The notes: generated from the sequence alone by a model not told the origin. Positions 49,690-61,900 are shown, counted from the first letter of the stretch. The stretch is 64,000 bases of DNA from Rachicladosporium sp. CCFEE 5018 (GCA_002077045.2 KZ111153.1:376860-440859), one strand, 5' to 3'. Program-made: numbers and translations.

Positions 49690-52302
49690 TCACTGCACAA
49701 CACACCGCCGATCTCGCCTCCCCTCATCCTTCTCCAGCTCAGTCACCCGATCCTCCACCCTCCTTACAGACCGCTCGAACTCCCCACCGCCAGTCTCAAC
49801 GTCCTCGACCCGGTCCTTGAGGCCGTTAATCTCATACTCCAACTTCGCAGCCAGCTGCTCGAGTTCTTTGCCACCTTCCTCCAGCGCCTCTCGCTCGCCA
49901 CGCAGCATTACCTCAGTATGCTGTTGCAAGCCTTTGAGCGACTCGAGATGGGGCGCGTACATCTCAGCCAGCTTATCGGCGTTGTGGTTTGCGAGGGGTA
50001 AGATCTCGCGAAGCTTAGCAATTTGAGACGTAGTCCAGGGTGCCGTATTCGTGGTCATCTCGTTGATAGCCTCGTTATAAGGCAGAGCAGTCTTCGCGTC
50101 TAGCTCGTGAGTAGCCATCTGAAGAGCTAGGTCGTCATCATCGCTATCTGCATCGTCGTGCCGCACAACGGGATCCCAGGTGAGGAGACTGTCTTCTGCT
50201 AGACTGAAGCTGAGATGACGGGGGTAGTGCTCTGGCGCTGTGATATCGCCATCCACTGAGGCGAAGTGGCTCAGTGAGAGCGTTCGTCGGAATGCCATAC
50301 CTGAGGATTGCGCAGTGTCTGCTCCAGCGGGAAGGACCTCGTCGAGGTCCACGCCATGATAATCGCGCTCAGTGATTGAGGGACGATCTCTGCGAGATGG
50401 CACAGTGGACATGGTGTCCGACCCAGCATCAGTGCGGTCCTCGGCTGTATCGTCGTCGTCGCGCTCAGCTCTCAGAGTACCGCTTGTGGTCTCCTCCGAT
50501 GGTCTCGAGGCTTCCTCTATGGTTGCTGGTCGACGACTCGCCAAGTGCTCATCCTTCTCCATCGATTGCCTAGTAGCCTCTCCCGAGTTCGCCATCGCCA
50601 GCGTTGGATCCCTCACATCCTGACTGCCAAGGCTACTAGTAGCAGAGTGAAGTGATCTTTGCAGGATTGGCCGACCATGTCTGGTCTGAGCGTCTTCCAC
50701 TGGCGATCGTGGTGAGCCGTCCTGCGACAGCTTAGATTGATGACTTTTGATGCCCACCACACCTTTAATCTTGCTCTTCGCATCGTGTCTCAGGCCACTT
50801 GCACGCTTGAGCAGACCACCCTTGTGCGCTTCGTCTTCATCAGTGTCGCCATCCGCGATGTCCGTCATCGTACGATCGACATGGTGAGGTCTTGGTGCAT
50901 TCGGCATCCCGTCGATAGTCGACTTCCGCGCAGTCCAGGTGAAGCCACCATGCTCGTCAGGTTTGAACTCTAAACCTGGACCATCACCGCCGCGACCGGG
51001 GTGAACGTCCATCGGGAGCTTTGTGCTCTTGAGTGGCTTCCCCTACCACAGCCACTTACAATGTTCGCCGTAGATGAGCTGAACAAACCGCTCGAGATCA
51101 GAAGTCTCAATCTCGGCGAGACCAGCCTTGTCGCGACGACCGACAGCATCCATGACCATCTCGCCACCTTTGCCACTTAGCTCAGCCATAGTTGACTTGA
51201 CTACCTTGGGCACACCCCAACTTTCGCTGCTCGCTGCCTTTGCGCTAGCTCGATGCAGCCGGCTGAGTGTATCGCGATCGAGCCGCCGCGATCTAGTGAT
51301 TCGTTGTTGCTTCTGGAACGCGCTGATACCTCGTTTCATGGCATCGACATCGAAGGCGTCCTTGCTCACGGGAGCTCCAACCGAGTGAAGTCTGTTACGA
51401 GCGCCCATAAGCAAGCCGAGCAGGGCTGCCACGGTCGTGGGACCTAGTATGCCATCATGCGGCTCGATGCTGTAGTAGTCACTTCCCATCTCGACCCACC
51501 AGTCATTGATGGCACGTTCGGTGACATCACACAGCAAGCCATCAGCATAGTCGACGTCAAGCTTGTTGAAGAGCATCAACGCTGACTGGCAGAGCTTGAC
51601 CAGCTCGATCACAGATTTGTAGATGTCATTCTTGTCAGACGTTCGGTAAAGCTGATGGAACTTGGCCGCAGTGGCCGATGCGGGCACAGCAAGTGTCAGG
51701 CCCATCCTGCCAGAGCAACCAAGTCGCTTCAAATTCTCGTTGACGAAGAAGTCAAAGCGATGCTTCTTAAGGTCTCCGTCAGGCACGGGAATTACGGATA
51801 ATGATGATGGAAATGCCGAGAGATTTGTGACCATCAGTATACCCAGTGGTGTCTCACGTCGACGGGCATGGTACTGATTGAGTGCCTTGAAGTAGACTCG
51901 CAGTCGCGGAGACCATGCTGACTCCTCAGTCGGCACACTGAGAACGCCAACGACGATCTTGTGGGATGCATCACCGGTGAATGTCGTAATGACGAACGTC
52001 GGGTGCGTCCGAGAAGTCGTCCATTGCTCGACAATGTAGGACTCGTAGCCTTCAAGCTCGCGGCGACGCTCGAGTACTGTCGTCGATGGGTCCTCTTCAA
52101 GATATCGGAAGGCCACAGGATCATTCAGGACGAAACGTTGATGACCTGGCTTAACGACGGCGTCTCGGCCCGAGGTCGCCGATGAATCGACGGGACTCTG
52201 TGGAGTGCCATGATGCGGCGCCGTCGTTGGTCTTGCCAGTGATGCTGTCTGCAGGGGTGGAGGGCGCGACCTGGCATCGTCCATTGAGGCTCGCCATGCC
52301 AT
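49690..52302 (-). pseudogene. STB6: STB6-like protein, copy 2, interrupted by a stop codon
   Basis: The frame from ATG 52302 is open to TAG at 51043-51045 and resumes in the same frame to 49690, together matching the 870-residue copy 1. The stop replaces Tyr in CKWLWYGKP: copy 1 reads TGG-TAT-GGT and copy 2 TGG-TAG-GGG, two third-position changes. The upstream part alone (419 residues) keeps the whole STB6-like N-terminal domain; the downstream part has a Met 11 codons beyond the stop (51012) and keeps the coiled coil. No other lesion is seen, so decay is recent, or the truncated N-terminal protein may be made. An error in the assembly is possible but would need two wrong bases. Confidence 0.75.
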
Positions 52303-53065
52303 GCGGTCAGGCTGAGCCAGAGTTGATCAGTGCAAGAGCGCTGGAGCAGCTAACACAGTCAATAGACTGTTGCGAACCATGTTCACTGCAGCCTTAGGAC
52401 CAGGAGATTAGAGATTGGGCGACATTCGGCTTTCGAACATCAGGGAATGCGTATTGCAGATGGTGATCGGTGCACACTTGGGAGGACTAGGGTGAAGCGG
52501 GACGGCGCCGCTAGCCGCGCGGCTCGGATGATAAACACGTCCCTTGCCTCTGAGACTCCTTGTCACCTTCATGAACATCTACCCGGCGGGCTCCGCTGTT
52601 CGTACCGGCTGAGAGGCATCATCAGCTTCTGCTGTGTGTTTGCCAGGAACGGTCTTTCTCACAGGTGTAGCGGACGCAATTGACTTTCACAGCTACGTGG
52701 GCAGAACCTTTGCTTTTGTGCGGTAGATCCGTAGAGGCGATGGTGGACATGCTCTACAGAGCAGACTTACCAACAGGTCATTACGCACAAAACCACTAGA
52801 AACTTGAGTGGTATGTGTAAGTCAGCATGGCGCTGTATCTCCTTGCCTCAAGTCTTTCGCACGAAGCCCGAACAGCAAACTAAGGTCACAACCAATGAGA
52901 CCAATCGCAATTGCGGTGAGCTACCTTCGAATTATCATTTACCGTACCACTGTTCAGCCATACTATGAATCATGCGAGAAAGTCGAAAATGCAGAGCTCG
53001 TCAGGCTTATCACTGTAGCGCGACGTGACTTTGGATCACATTTCGCCCACCAAACTCGCACGACT
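52303..53065. other. Intergenic region, copy 2
   Basis: Counterpart of 11780-12554 with many substitutions and small indels. No gene is supported. Confidence 0.4.
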
Positions 53066-54134
53066 ATGGCAAAGGCAGCAAGCTACCGACACGTTGTGAC
53101 AGGCCCGGCGCCTGACGTCTCAACTCTCCCGCCCAATATGGAGTGCGCTGCAGCTCTGGAGTATGTCGGAATGCGGCCTGACTTCGCAGAGGAGATTTAC
53201 ACGCGGTGGTGCTACGCTCGACGCACGATTGACACTCCTGATTCGCTGTTTGACTAAGTCAAGACTCCCCGACTTTATGTTTCGGAGCTACAGCGCCGCG
53301 GGTTCACGGATAGCGTGGTCCTGGACAAGATTGGATTGACTTCTTGGCTACGAGACGCGATCCTGGACCAGCAGTTCACAAAAATTTACTGACGCGAACA
53401 CTCAAATACTGGGTGTCCGCTTCGATCAAGGGGAACTGGCTCGCTCTCAAGCGTGCATTGGATCATGACATATCGTGGCAGAGCGTTGCTCATGACCTCA
53501 GCCATGTCGTGTGTACCGAGGAGATACCGGCGGCGCAGCCTGGGCGGAAAGTGCTTTACAGAGCGTTGGCGGCCGAAGAGCTTTACGGTTCCCTTGGATG
53601 GATAAAGACAGTCGACGACATAGGCCGTGTTGACATATTTCGCATCCAGACCCACGAAGGATATGATTGGTACTCTCCTGGAGCGACGTTATGCACTACG
53701 CCAAATCGCCGCGTGGCCGGGGCAGTGCAGATGTACGCTCGACGTCGCGTGCCTCTTGCCGAGTCCTTGATCGTCAAGATCGAGCTACCAGATGCATTCT
53801 TCGCAGAGTTACAACAGTCCGAAGTCTCGGACCCTGGCCTGTCAGTCAGGGAAAAGTGTCCACGCTGCTATCTCTCAGCAAGTGTCAGTAAACCCTACAT
53901 AGCGTCTTGCGCCCAACGCTGACTTCTCGTAGACTGATCCCGACCATTCGCATAAGACTGCTCGTGCGGAGCTGCTGATCGGAAGCATGCATGCCGACAG
54001 ATACGAGGCCCTATCTGCGGTTGACCCAGAGCTTGCACAGGATCGGCTGGATGACGATACGTTCACAACACAGACTGGGAAAACGTTGTAGTGGTTGATA
54101 CTGAACGACAAGGCGACGGCCTCGCTGCAAGCAC
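53066..54134 (+). pseudogene. Unrecognised gene, copy 2, several lesions
   Basis: It aligns with 12555-13625. Lesions relative to copy 1: TAA at 53255-53257 (TTTGACTAAG versus TTTGATTACG), a one-base loss near 53390 (TTTACTGACGCG versus CTACAGCACTCG), TAG at 54089-54091 (TTGTAGTGG versus TTGCAGTGG), and loss of the final stop. The site of copy 1's internal stop is TGG here. The middle segment 53344-53885 remains open and similar (YDWYSPGATLCTTPN). The intron with GTCAGT and CTCGTAG is kept. The gene is clearly not translatable as a whole. Confidence 0.75.
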
Positions 54135-54752
54135 AGCTTCGTGCAAAGCATGGGGCTTTTCATGTGGACGTCTATGCACCGACCCGACCGGATCGACCAA
54201 GGCTTTAGTACAGGGGTGATCAATTGGCATGCACTACCACTGGCCATGTCAATCTGTAGCCCAGCTCGAATGCCCTAATTATGCACTCATAATCTTCAAC
54301 GATCTTTCCATAACTTCATAATCAAGAACACTAGCTCACTCTTTGGCTCATTGCTAAGTGTACTCACTTACAACGATGACACCTGGATTTGATGTCGTCC
54401 GATACGCGTCACGATACCAGCGCACCCATGTGGGCTGGACTGCTTGGAGGACTTTGCAAGTTTCGCATATAACAACTCTCCGCGTCACCCCAAATAAGAA
54501 GCCTGATTTCTTGAGTGAAGGAGTTGCGATTGATGAAGCTCATACCAGCGACGTCATCGTGCATATGAAGCTGCACGCGACCTCTCGTGACATTTAACCA
54601 CAGCTGCCCGCAGTGGTCAAACACACACATTGTACTCAATTACAACACATCAACCTGCTTTTCACCAACACCACTTCCAATTTTGACCTCAAAGCTTCCA
54701 CCCCCAGCCTAACGTCCAATCCAATACCAAAGACGCACAGCAATCACCCAAG
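54135..54752. other. Intergenic region, copy 2
   Basis: Counterpart of 13626-14242. It ends in the A/C-rich leader of the RTC3-like gene. No other feature is supported. Confidence 0.4.
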
Positions 54753-55287
54753 ATGAGAGGCAACGCTCCCCAAGTCAAGGTCCATTACAAGGGCCAGGAG
54801 GACGATTTCATTGTCTTCGTTGACTCCGCCGAGGCCGTCAAGAAGTGGAAGACCGACAAGACCATCCCTATGGCTCAGGTAGTCAGCGGCTTCAAGGTGT
54901 TTGTGACACACAAGTAAGCCTCCCTCTGTTGGTGGTCGTTTGGCCTGGTAGACCGCTTTTGCTCGCCGAAGAGGAGTGAGAGAGAAGATATGGGGCGGCT
55001 TGCGCAAGCGACGTCGTAGGCAGGAGTATCTCGTTGACTATTTCTACAGGCACGGCACACAGGGCGTTCATGACGCTGCTTCGAAGGGCACAATGGAGAC
55101 AGAGTTTGGTACTTCGAAGGACGACGATGTGATTGCTGCGATCTTGGAGAAGGGCGATATTGTCGAGACTGAGGTAAGCAGAATCATAGTTCATCTGCAT
55201 CATAGTCCGAATGCTGACATCCTCCCACAGTCCCAAGCCCGCAACGGCGACCGGAACATCAACAGCGGCCCATCTGTCGGTCACTGA
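54753..55287 (+). CDS. RTC3: SBDS-domain protein, RTC3-like, copy 2
   Basis: Exons 54753-54913, 55050-55173 and 55231-55287. Coding sequence differs from copy 1 only at a few synonymous sites by eye, so the 113-residue product is the same, while both introns carry more substitutions. Splice sites (GTAAGC/CTACAG and GTAAGC/CCACAG) are kept. Confidence 0.9.
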
Positions 55288-55676
55288 GCGATGCAAGATG
55301 TGTTATGACTGTGATGAGAAGTGAGTTGGAAGTTACACATGAAGTCCAAAAGCATGGTGGCACAAATGGTTGACTATAGGCAAGCATACTGGCGAGTCGA
55401 ACGCTTATATAGCCTCAAGGTATGATACGTGACCATTCCACGAATTCGAATCTTACTTGAGGGGGGGTTGTGACTCAAGTATGCAGCCTTCTTAGTCTCA
55501 CAGATTGTGTTGTCACGAGCAAATGGTAAGGCTGGCGTAGCATGTGCCTTACATATGCAAGTAGCCGGATTGGCTTGTGACTTCACCAGTCGTGCCTGCC
55601 GCAACAGCGGCCTCACTGCACGTCAAACGGCCCGCGATCTCGTCAAACGAATAGACGTGAAGACACTCGGCACGAG
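55288..55676. other. Intergenic region, copy 2
   Basis: Counterpart of 14780-15150 with an additional stretch near 55440-55465 (GAATTCGAATC). No gene is supported. Confidence 0.4.
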
Positions 55677-57353
55677 ATGACACTCATCTCCTCTGCAGTC
55701 CCCTCTCGTTACATACGATCACGGCTTTCTCGTCTAGCCACTTTGATACGAAACGAGTTGGGCCACCCAACGCGTACAAGCACCATCATGGCGTCGGCAC
55801 ACAGCGCAGGACCTACACAGGGGAATAGCCAGCGGATCTGGGCCAGCATTATCTTCAAGATCCCAAGCTGCGCTTTTCTGCCAGCTGAGCTCCGCGCAGA
55901 GATTGTACATTTCCTTCTCGCCACTCGATGGGTCGTCGCTCGCTCGCACCACACTGTTCTCAATCCAGGTGAAGGCAAGAATCCTCGCATTCCCCCGGCA
56001 TCGGGAGCTTGCCCGTTTTTGAAACTTCCAACAGAGATCCGCAGAGCTATCTTCGCAGGATCCCTGCCACATAGAACTATCGTGATCGAGCCGACGTGCA
56101 GACCCACTGACACAGACGACGAGCCCGACGAGAACAGATGGCGGAGAAATCGTACGGCCGACCTAATGCGTATTTGCAAGGGAGTAAAAGAAGAGGTCAC
56201 AGAAGCGGTCTACGAGGAGCGTACGTTCGCTGTCCATGTCCACGAGGGCTTCCTCGATGGTGGTATTGAATTCGTCAATTCTGGCCGTCAACCCCTGCAG
56301 TATGCCACAGATCGCAATCTAGACACGCGCTTCTCTACCAAGATCCACGACTGCAATGAGTTTGGCTTTTCTCGTCTCAAACGCATCAACGTCGCCATCT
56401 TTCCAGGCGACGGCAGCAAGCACCTAGCAATCAACACTTACTTCATGAACTACGCCTTGGCCGACGCGTTAAGCACCGATCGCGGGGACAAGAAGCGCAT
56501 CACGAAGCTCCGCATTCACATTCGTGAATACCTACCGCCACACAATCTGAAGCATCGGGGCGCTACGATCGCGCGAGGCTCGACTTACTGGTGGGATGCG
56601 GAGAAAGGCAAGCCACGTGAGACCAGCATTCATGGGCTCTCCAACGTTCAGCTTGTCCTTCTCCCGTTCGCTAGACTCACGGATGTGCACAATGTCGAAG
56701 TCGTGCTTCCTCAGCAGGTTTTCAACCATGCGCCCACGAGAGCTTTTGTCGAGCGACTGGAGTCGCACATGACTTCCCCAGGTGGAAGGTATCCCGATCT
56801 GATTGACGATCGCATTGAGTACCAAATCCAGAGCGCCCGCGAAGCTCTAGAAGAGTACGTCTATGACCTTCTCCGTGGCGGACACGGTGCTACCAGCAAG
56901 GTCGTGCCTTTGACAGACGCTGAGCTGGAGGAGGAGAAGGCTGAGAAGCAACAAATAGACGCTGAGCTGGAGAAGGAGAAGGCTGAGAAGCATCAACGTA
57001 GAATCGACGCCAACCAAGAACACTGGGGCGAAGACGACGCCGACCACTGGGACGGCACGGAGACAATCTTGCCAGAGAGGCCCGCTAAGCTTGCCAAGAG
57101 GCGTCGCAAGGAGGGGCTGGCGTTGACGTTGGAGTCGTCGTCACTGGCAGAGCTCATGGATATTCTGGGGAATATCACATTCCAGAATGCGAGGCAAATC
57201 CTCTTGGAGCACGATGGTAATGTTCAGGCTGCCGTCAACGACTACCTTGACAAGGGCGGCATGATCGTGGATTCCGACTCGGACGACTGGGTAGTCGAGA
57301 AGCCTCGTGCTGCTAGGAGGAAGATGAAGTCGTTGCTGCCAGAACGTCGCTGA
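55677..57353 (+). CDS. F-box-like protein with C-terminal CUE/UBA-like segment, copy 2
   Basis: 558 residues. It differs from copy 1 by a 14-residue tandem duplication in the Glu/Lys-rich helix (56916-56999), by many changes in the first 100 residues, and by a new C-terminus: a 26-base length difference near 57307-57340 shifts the frame, so the protein ends RRKMKSLLPERR instead of the longer acidic tail of copy 1. The F-box-like motif FLKLPTEIRRAIFAGSLP and the CUE/UBA-like LAELMDILGNITFQNARQI are intact. Which C-terminus is ancestral cannot be told from two copies. Confidence 0.8.
   Translation: MTLISSAVPSRYIRSRLSRLATLIRNELGHPTRTSTIMASAHSAGPTQGNSQRIWASIIFKIPSCAFLPAELRAEIVHFLLATRWVVARSHHTVLNPGEGKNPRIPPASGACPFLKLPTEIRRAIFAGSLPHRTIVIEPTCRPTDTDDEPDENRWRRNRTADLMRICKGVKEEVTEAVYEERTFAVHVHEGFLDGGIEFVNSGRQPLQYATDRNLDTRFSTKIHDCNEFGFSRLKRINVAIFPGDGSKHLAINTYFMNYALADALSTDRGDKKRITKLRIHIREYLPPHNLKHRGATIARGSTYWWDAEKGKPRETSIHGLSNVQLVLLPFARLTDVHNVEVVLPQQVFNHAPTRAFVERLESHMTSPGGRYPDLIDDRIEYQIQSAREALEEYVYDLLRGGHGATSKVVPLTDAELEEEKAEKQQIDAELEKEKAEKHQRRIDANQEHWGEDDADHWDGTETILPERPAKLAKRRRKEGLALTLESSSLAELMDILGNITFQNARQILLEHDGNVQAAVNDYLDKGGMIVDSDSDDWVVEKPRAARRKMKSLLPERR
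56916..56999 (+). repeat. 42-base in-frame tandem duplication
   Basis: Units 56916-56957 and 56958-56999 each start GACGCTGAGCTGGAG and encode DAELExEKAEKxQx. Copy 1 has only one unit (near 16390). The repeat adds 14 residues to a charged helix. Confidence 0.85.
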
Positions 57354-57628
57354 GTGTCTCTGGAGACGACGAAGGTCTGGAGCGATGTATCGGTAGTATA
57401 CCGACGACACGTGCGGACGGCGAGACAGCGCTAGCTGGTAGCTAGCGCGGAACAGCGAGACACGCGGGGGCAGGGTAGCAAGATCCGGCTGGCTCCTCTT
57501 ATACGGTGTTGAAGCACGCCCGGAGTACTCGCAACCAAGCCGCCGACACGAGTCTAGGGCGAACAGCTGAGCTTCCTAAACCCATCTCGCTAGAGAACGA
57601 ACGAAGCAACTTCTCAAGCTGAACAGTC

Positions 57629-58402
57629 TCATGTCTCCGCGTCATGCGTCCACTGCACAGCAAAATCCCTGGCAGGCTTCGATCTCATTTTGAAGCCAGT
57701 AATCTTGACATTGTGCCAGTCAAGTGTTGAACAGCTCAGCGTTCCATTGAATCTTTCGCAGGTGTTGCCAGAGAATACCAAGTAGCCGGAGTCCGTGACC
57801 AATCCATCAGTCACACCATCGTCACCTGCTTGCGCGGTGACTTGACCCTGCCACTTCAGCCAGAATTTCGGGGTGCGAAAGCTGTTCTTTTCGAACTCGT
57901 CGACCTGATCGTGTGGAGTACTTTCTTCGTCGTTGTCATCGTCGTCGTCGTCTGGGCCTGCATCCGAGACTTCATCATCATCGTCTCTCACTTTGGGAGA
58001 GTCAATTGTCTCCTCGTGAGTGGCAACCTCATCCACCTCACTCTCCTCACTCTCCTCACTCTCACTCTCCTCAGGACGAAGGTGTTCGATAGCAATTTTC
58101 ATGGTCTTCCTACTACCAGCCATCAGCACCGTGCCATTCAGCACTCCAGGCATGATCAGCTCGCCGATCAACGCATTGCCCAATTCGTTGAGAGTATATA
58201 TCTCAAGGCTGCCCAGCCCTTGCGAGTCGCTGGCTGCAGACCGCAACACCTTTCCGGCAGCAGCACACTTGACTTCATACGTACCTAACGCACGTTGAAC
58301 ATTGAATGCGCCATTGGCTTTGCCACCCTTGCCTCGGCCCTGCTTCCCGATGCGGTTGTGGACATGGCGGTTCGAGAATGCTGTGTCCTGCCAGTCGTCC
58401 AT
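57629..58402 (-). CDS. Unrecognised acidic-linker protein, copy 2
   Basis: 257 residues, three more than copy 1 because of an extra SEE in the acidic linker (a 9-base repeat-length change near 58040-58055). The N- and C-terminal blocks are almost unchanged (LNELGNALIGEL, GYLVFSGNTCERFNGTLSC). No lesion. Confidence 0.72.
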   Translation of the reverse strand: MDDWQDTAFSNRHVHNRIGKQGRGKGGKANGAFNVQRALGTYEVKCAAAGKVLRSAASDSQGLGSLEIYTLNELGNALIGELIMPGVLNGTVLMAGSRKTMKIAIEHLRPEESESEESEESEVDEVATHEETIDSPKVRDDDDEVSDAGPDDDDDDNDEESTPHDQVDEFEKNSFRTPKFWLKWQGQVTAQAGDDGVTDGLVTDSGYLVFSGNTCERFNGTLSCSTLDWHNVKITGFKMRSKPARDFAVQWTHDAET

Positions 58403-58951
58403 GATAGCTGCTTATGCTTGCTTGACACTTTGGCTCCGCGTAATGCCGAAAGATTATGCGAAGGGGAAAGGAGTAGTCAGCCTTTAGCTGCAAGCTACGG
58501 TTGGCTGAGTAAGGTATAGGTGATCTGGCGATCGTGGCCTGGACCGCTAGCTACTGGATTACGTCTGTAGGCGTAGCTAAATGATGATGGTGCACTGGTA
58601 CTGATCACGCATCAACCCGGCTCGCATCAGTTCGCTTCACTTCGCACCAGTTCGCTTCGTGTTGCCATGACGTCTGCTGCGCCACGTTTGATCCACCAAG
58701 TTTCACAGCTCGATGATTGGGTGATGAAGAACAATCCAACCGCGTCGAAGCATACCCTCATGTAGCAGCCTGTATCTTCATGAATATAAGGATCCGGGCA
58801 CGGCTCAGCGTCTACTGCATTGACTGCGTCGATGGAACTCGCCAGAACGCTGCCATAAGATGATCTGAAGGCATCACTAGGCTACTTCCAAGATCTTGAG
58901 GGCACCAACATCGATCGACCTACGTGCTAGCTGCGCACTCCCACTATCAAA
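58403..58951. promoter_or_regulatory. Divergent promoter region of the sterol glucosyltransferase, copy 2
   Basis: Counterpart of 17800-18350, with few differences. It includes the 20-base repeat pair at 58622-58661 and the ATATAAGGATCC string near 58784. Confidence 0.4.
58622..58661. repeat. Two-unit 20-base tandem repeat
   Basis: The same paired units as at 18019-18058, kept without change although neighbouring bases differ between copies (for example AACGCGTCTC versus AACCCGGCTC just before). Confidence 0.6.
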
Positions 58952-61900
58952 ATGTCTGGAAAATTGCCTGAGTCACGGGCTGGAGAAGACGGACAGGCCA
59001 GCCAAAGCGAGCTGCCATCACTGATCGTGCAGCAAGCGGCAGAAGCCGCCACTGGTGCCCAGTCCGATGACAGCTCAGATCGCCGTGCTGGTCGAGACGT
59101 CCCAGTGCACACTGATACGCTTTCGAATGTATCCTCGGAGCACGATGTACCGCCACCGGCCTACGGAGAGGTTTATGGCACCATTCAAGAAAATCAAGCA
59201 GACTTCGGTACCAAGGCGACAGTAGCAGATGATGGACGAATCAACATCAACATTAACCAGCGCACGAGGAAGCTCTCGAACTTGCTGGTGCCAGCTCTTC
59301 GAGAACAGCAATTTCTGGCGTCCGAGGAGAAAGCACCGCCCAATCCCTATATTCCGCCGAGTCTTGGCGGTGACCGAGGAGAGCTGCCTCCGCCGCCTAT
59401 GAACGTGGTGATCCACGTCGTAGGTTCCCGAGGCGACGTTCAGCCATTCGTCGCGCTAGGCAAAGTATTGAAGGATACCTACGGTCATCGTGTACGGCTG
59501 GCAACGCACCCCGTGTTCGAGGATTTTGTGAACGAGAACGGACTTGAGTTCTTCAGCATCGGAGGCGATCCTGCTGAGCTCATGGCGTTCATGGTGAAGA
59601 ACCCGGGCTTGATGCCAGGCTTCGATACGATCAGAAGTGGCGATGTAGGTAATCGCCGTAAGGAGATCGGGACCATGATCAAGGGCTGCTGGCGGTCATG
59701 CTTCGAAGCAGGTGATGGTATGGGCCCGGCAGCGACTACCGAAGCTCTTGAGCACTGGACTCCGGACACTGGCGACTACTCTGCGATCCCGTTCATCGCC
59801 GACGCAATCATCGCAAACCCGCCTAGCTTCGCGCACATTCACTGCGCTGAGAAGCTTGGCGTACCATTGCACATCATGTTCACAATGCCGTACTGTCCAA
59901 CTCAAGCCTTCCCTCACCCGTTGGCTAACATCCAGTCGACGAACGCGGATCCAAGTGTCACAAACTACTTAACATACGGACTCGTTGAGGCGTTGACCTG
60001 GCAAGGTCTTGGCGACATCATCAATCGCTTCCGGACTCGGACCCTAGGTCTAGATGAAGTGTCTCTCATTTGGGCACCTAGCATGCTGAACAGGCTCAAG
60101 ATTCCGCACACGTACTGTTGGTCGCCTGCACTGATCCCGAAACCCAAAGATTGGGGTGCTCACATCACCATCTCTGGGTTCTACTTCTTGAATCTGGCTA
60201 CGAACTATACCCCAGCACCCGATCTCCAGGCTTTTCTCGACGCGGGACCACCTCCTGTGTACATTGGATTTGGCTCCATTGTGCTTGACGACCCCAACGG
60301 GATGACAAAGACGCTGTTCGAAGCAGTGGTAAAGTCTGGTCAAAGAGCACTTGTCTCGAAGGGTTGGGGTGGCATGGGTGCAGACGAGCTCGGCAAGCCC
60401 GACAATGTCTTCATGCTGGGTAACGTGCCACATGATTGGCTCTTCAAGCATGTGTCCTGTGTGGTGCATCATGGCGGTGCAGGTACCACCGCTGCTGGCA
60501 TCACAGCTGGCAAGCCTACGCTTGTCGTACCTTTCTTTGGCGATCAGCCCTTCTGGGGTGCCATGGTCGCTCGTGCCGGGGCTGGCCCTGATCCTATCCC
60601 GGCCAAGCAGCTGACGGCTGACAAGCTAGCTGAAGGCATCAAATTCTGTCTGAAGCCATCAAGTCAAGATCGTGCACACGATCTCGCAGCTAAGATCGCT
60701 CAAGAAAAGGGCTCGGATCTTGGTGCGCAGTACTTCCATCAATTCGTTGATCTCGAGCATCAACGATGTTCGGTCTCGCCTGGCCGAGTTGCCGTCTGGC
60801 GACTCAAGCGGACTCAGATCCGACTTAGTGCGATGGCAGCTTGTACCCTGTCTAACGTTGGGCTCTTGAAGTTCAGTGAGCTCAAACTGTACAGAGCCAG
60901 AGAGTATGAGACCGATCTTGGACCGACCGATCCCATATCTGGCGCCACAACTGCGCTTGTTGGCACGGCGAGCTCGATGATGATGGGAGTAGCAGACTTC
61001 CCTATTGCCACGCTGAAAGCGTTGCACATACACCCCGATGCGTCGAAAAAGAAGAAGACTGACGGGGAAGCGGGCGATACTGAAACTGAATCTACCAGCG
61101 AAAAGACATCCTTAGACGAGAAGAGTGATAAGCTGAGCACGATGTCTTCGCGGTCGTCGGTGACATCGCCCACAATGAAGGGGTCCAGTCCCGAGCCGAC
61201 ACCAAGCACGAGCCGTAGTGGCTCTTCGTTCAACCTCCAAGAGAGCCTAAGCAAGATCCAATCACCAACACAGCAGCCAGGCCGCAGCATGTCGATTGCG
61301 CTCAAAGACAATCTCAGACGTCGCTCGCAGAGTCCCAGTTCACGCACCGGTAGTTCTAAGCGCAGCGACAGCCCCAGTCGCGATCCACGGAAGATGCTCG
61401 AGACAGCTATGGACACTGGCAAAGGCGTTCAAGCAATCATCGGTGCTGGCTTCAAGTCGCCCATGGAATTCACTATGGGCTTGTCGAAGGGCTTCCGCAA
61501 TGCGCCAAAGCTCTATGGTGACGATACAGTACGTAAGCCTGAGCACGTCACCGACTTCCGTAGTGGCATGCGCGCTGCTACTAAGGAATTTGGTCTTGGT
61601 GTATACGACGGCATCTCTGGGCTTGTCACACAGCCGGTACGCGGTGCACAGAAGGAGGGCGCTGCAGGCTTCCTGAAAGGCATCGGCAAAGGTATCGGCG
61701 GCGTCGTGCTCAAGACCAGCGCTGGCGGTATGGCGATCCCTGCCTACACCATGAAGGGCATCTACAAAGAAATGCAATCCCACTTCGGCAGTAGCATCCA
61801 GAACTACATCATCGCGGCTCGCACAGCCCAAGGTGTCGAAGACTGGACGAATGGGTCTAGCGAGGAGAAAGCGGAGGTGGTCCGAAATTGGCAGGCTATG

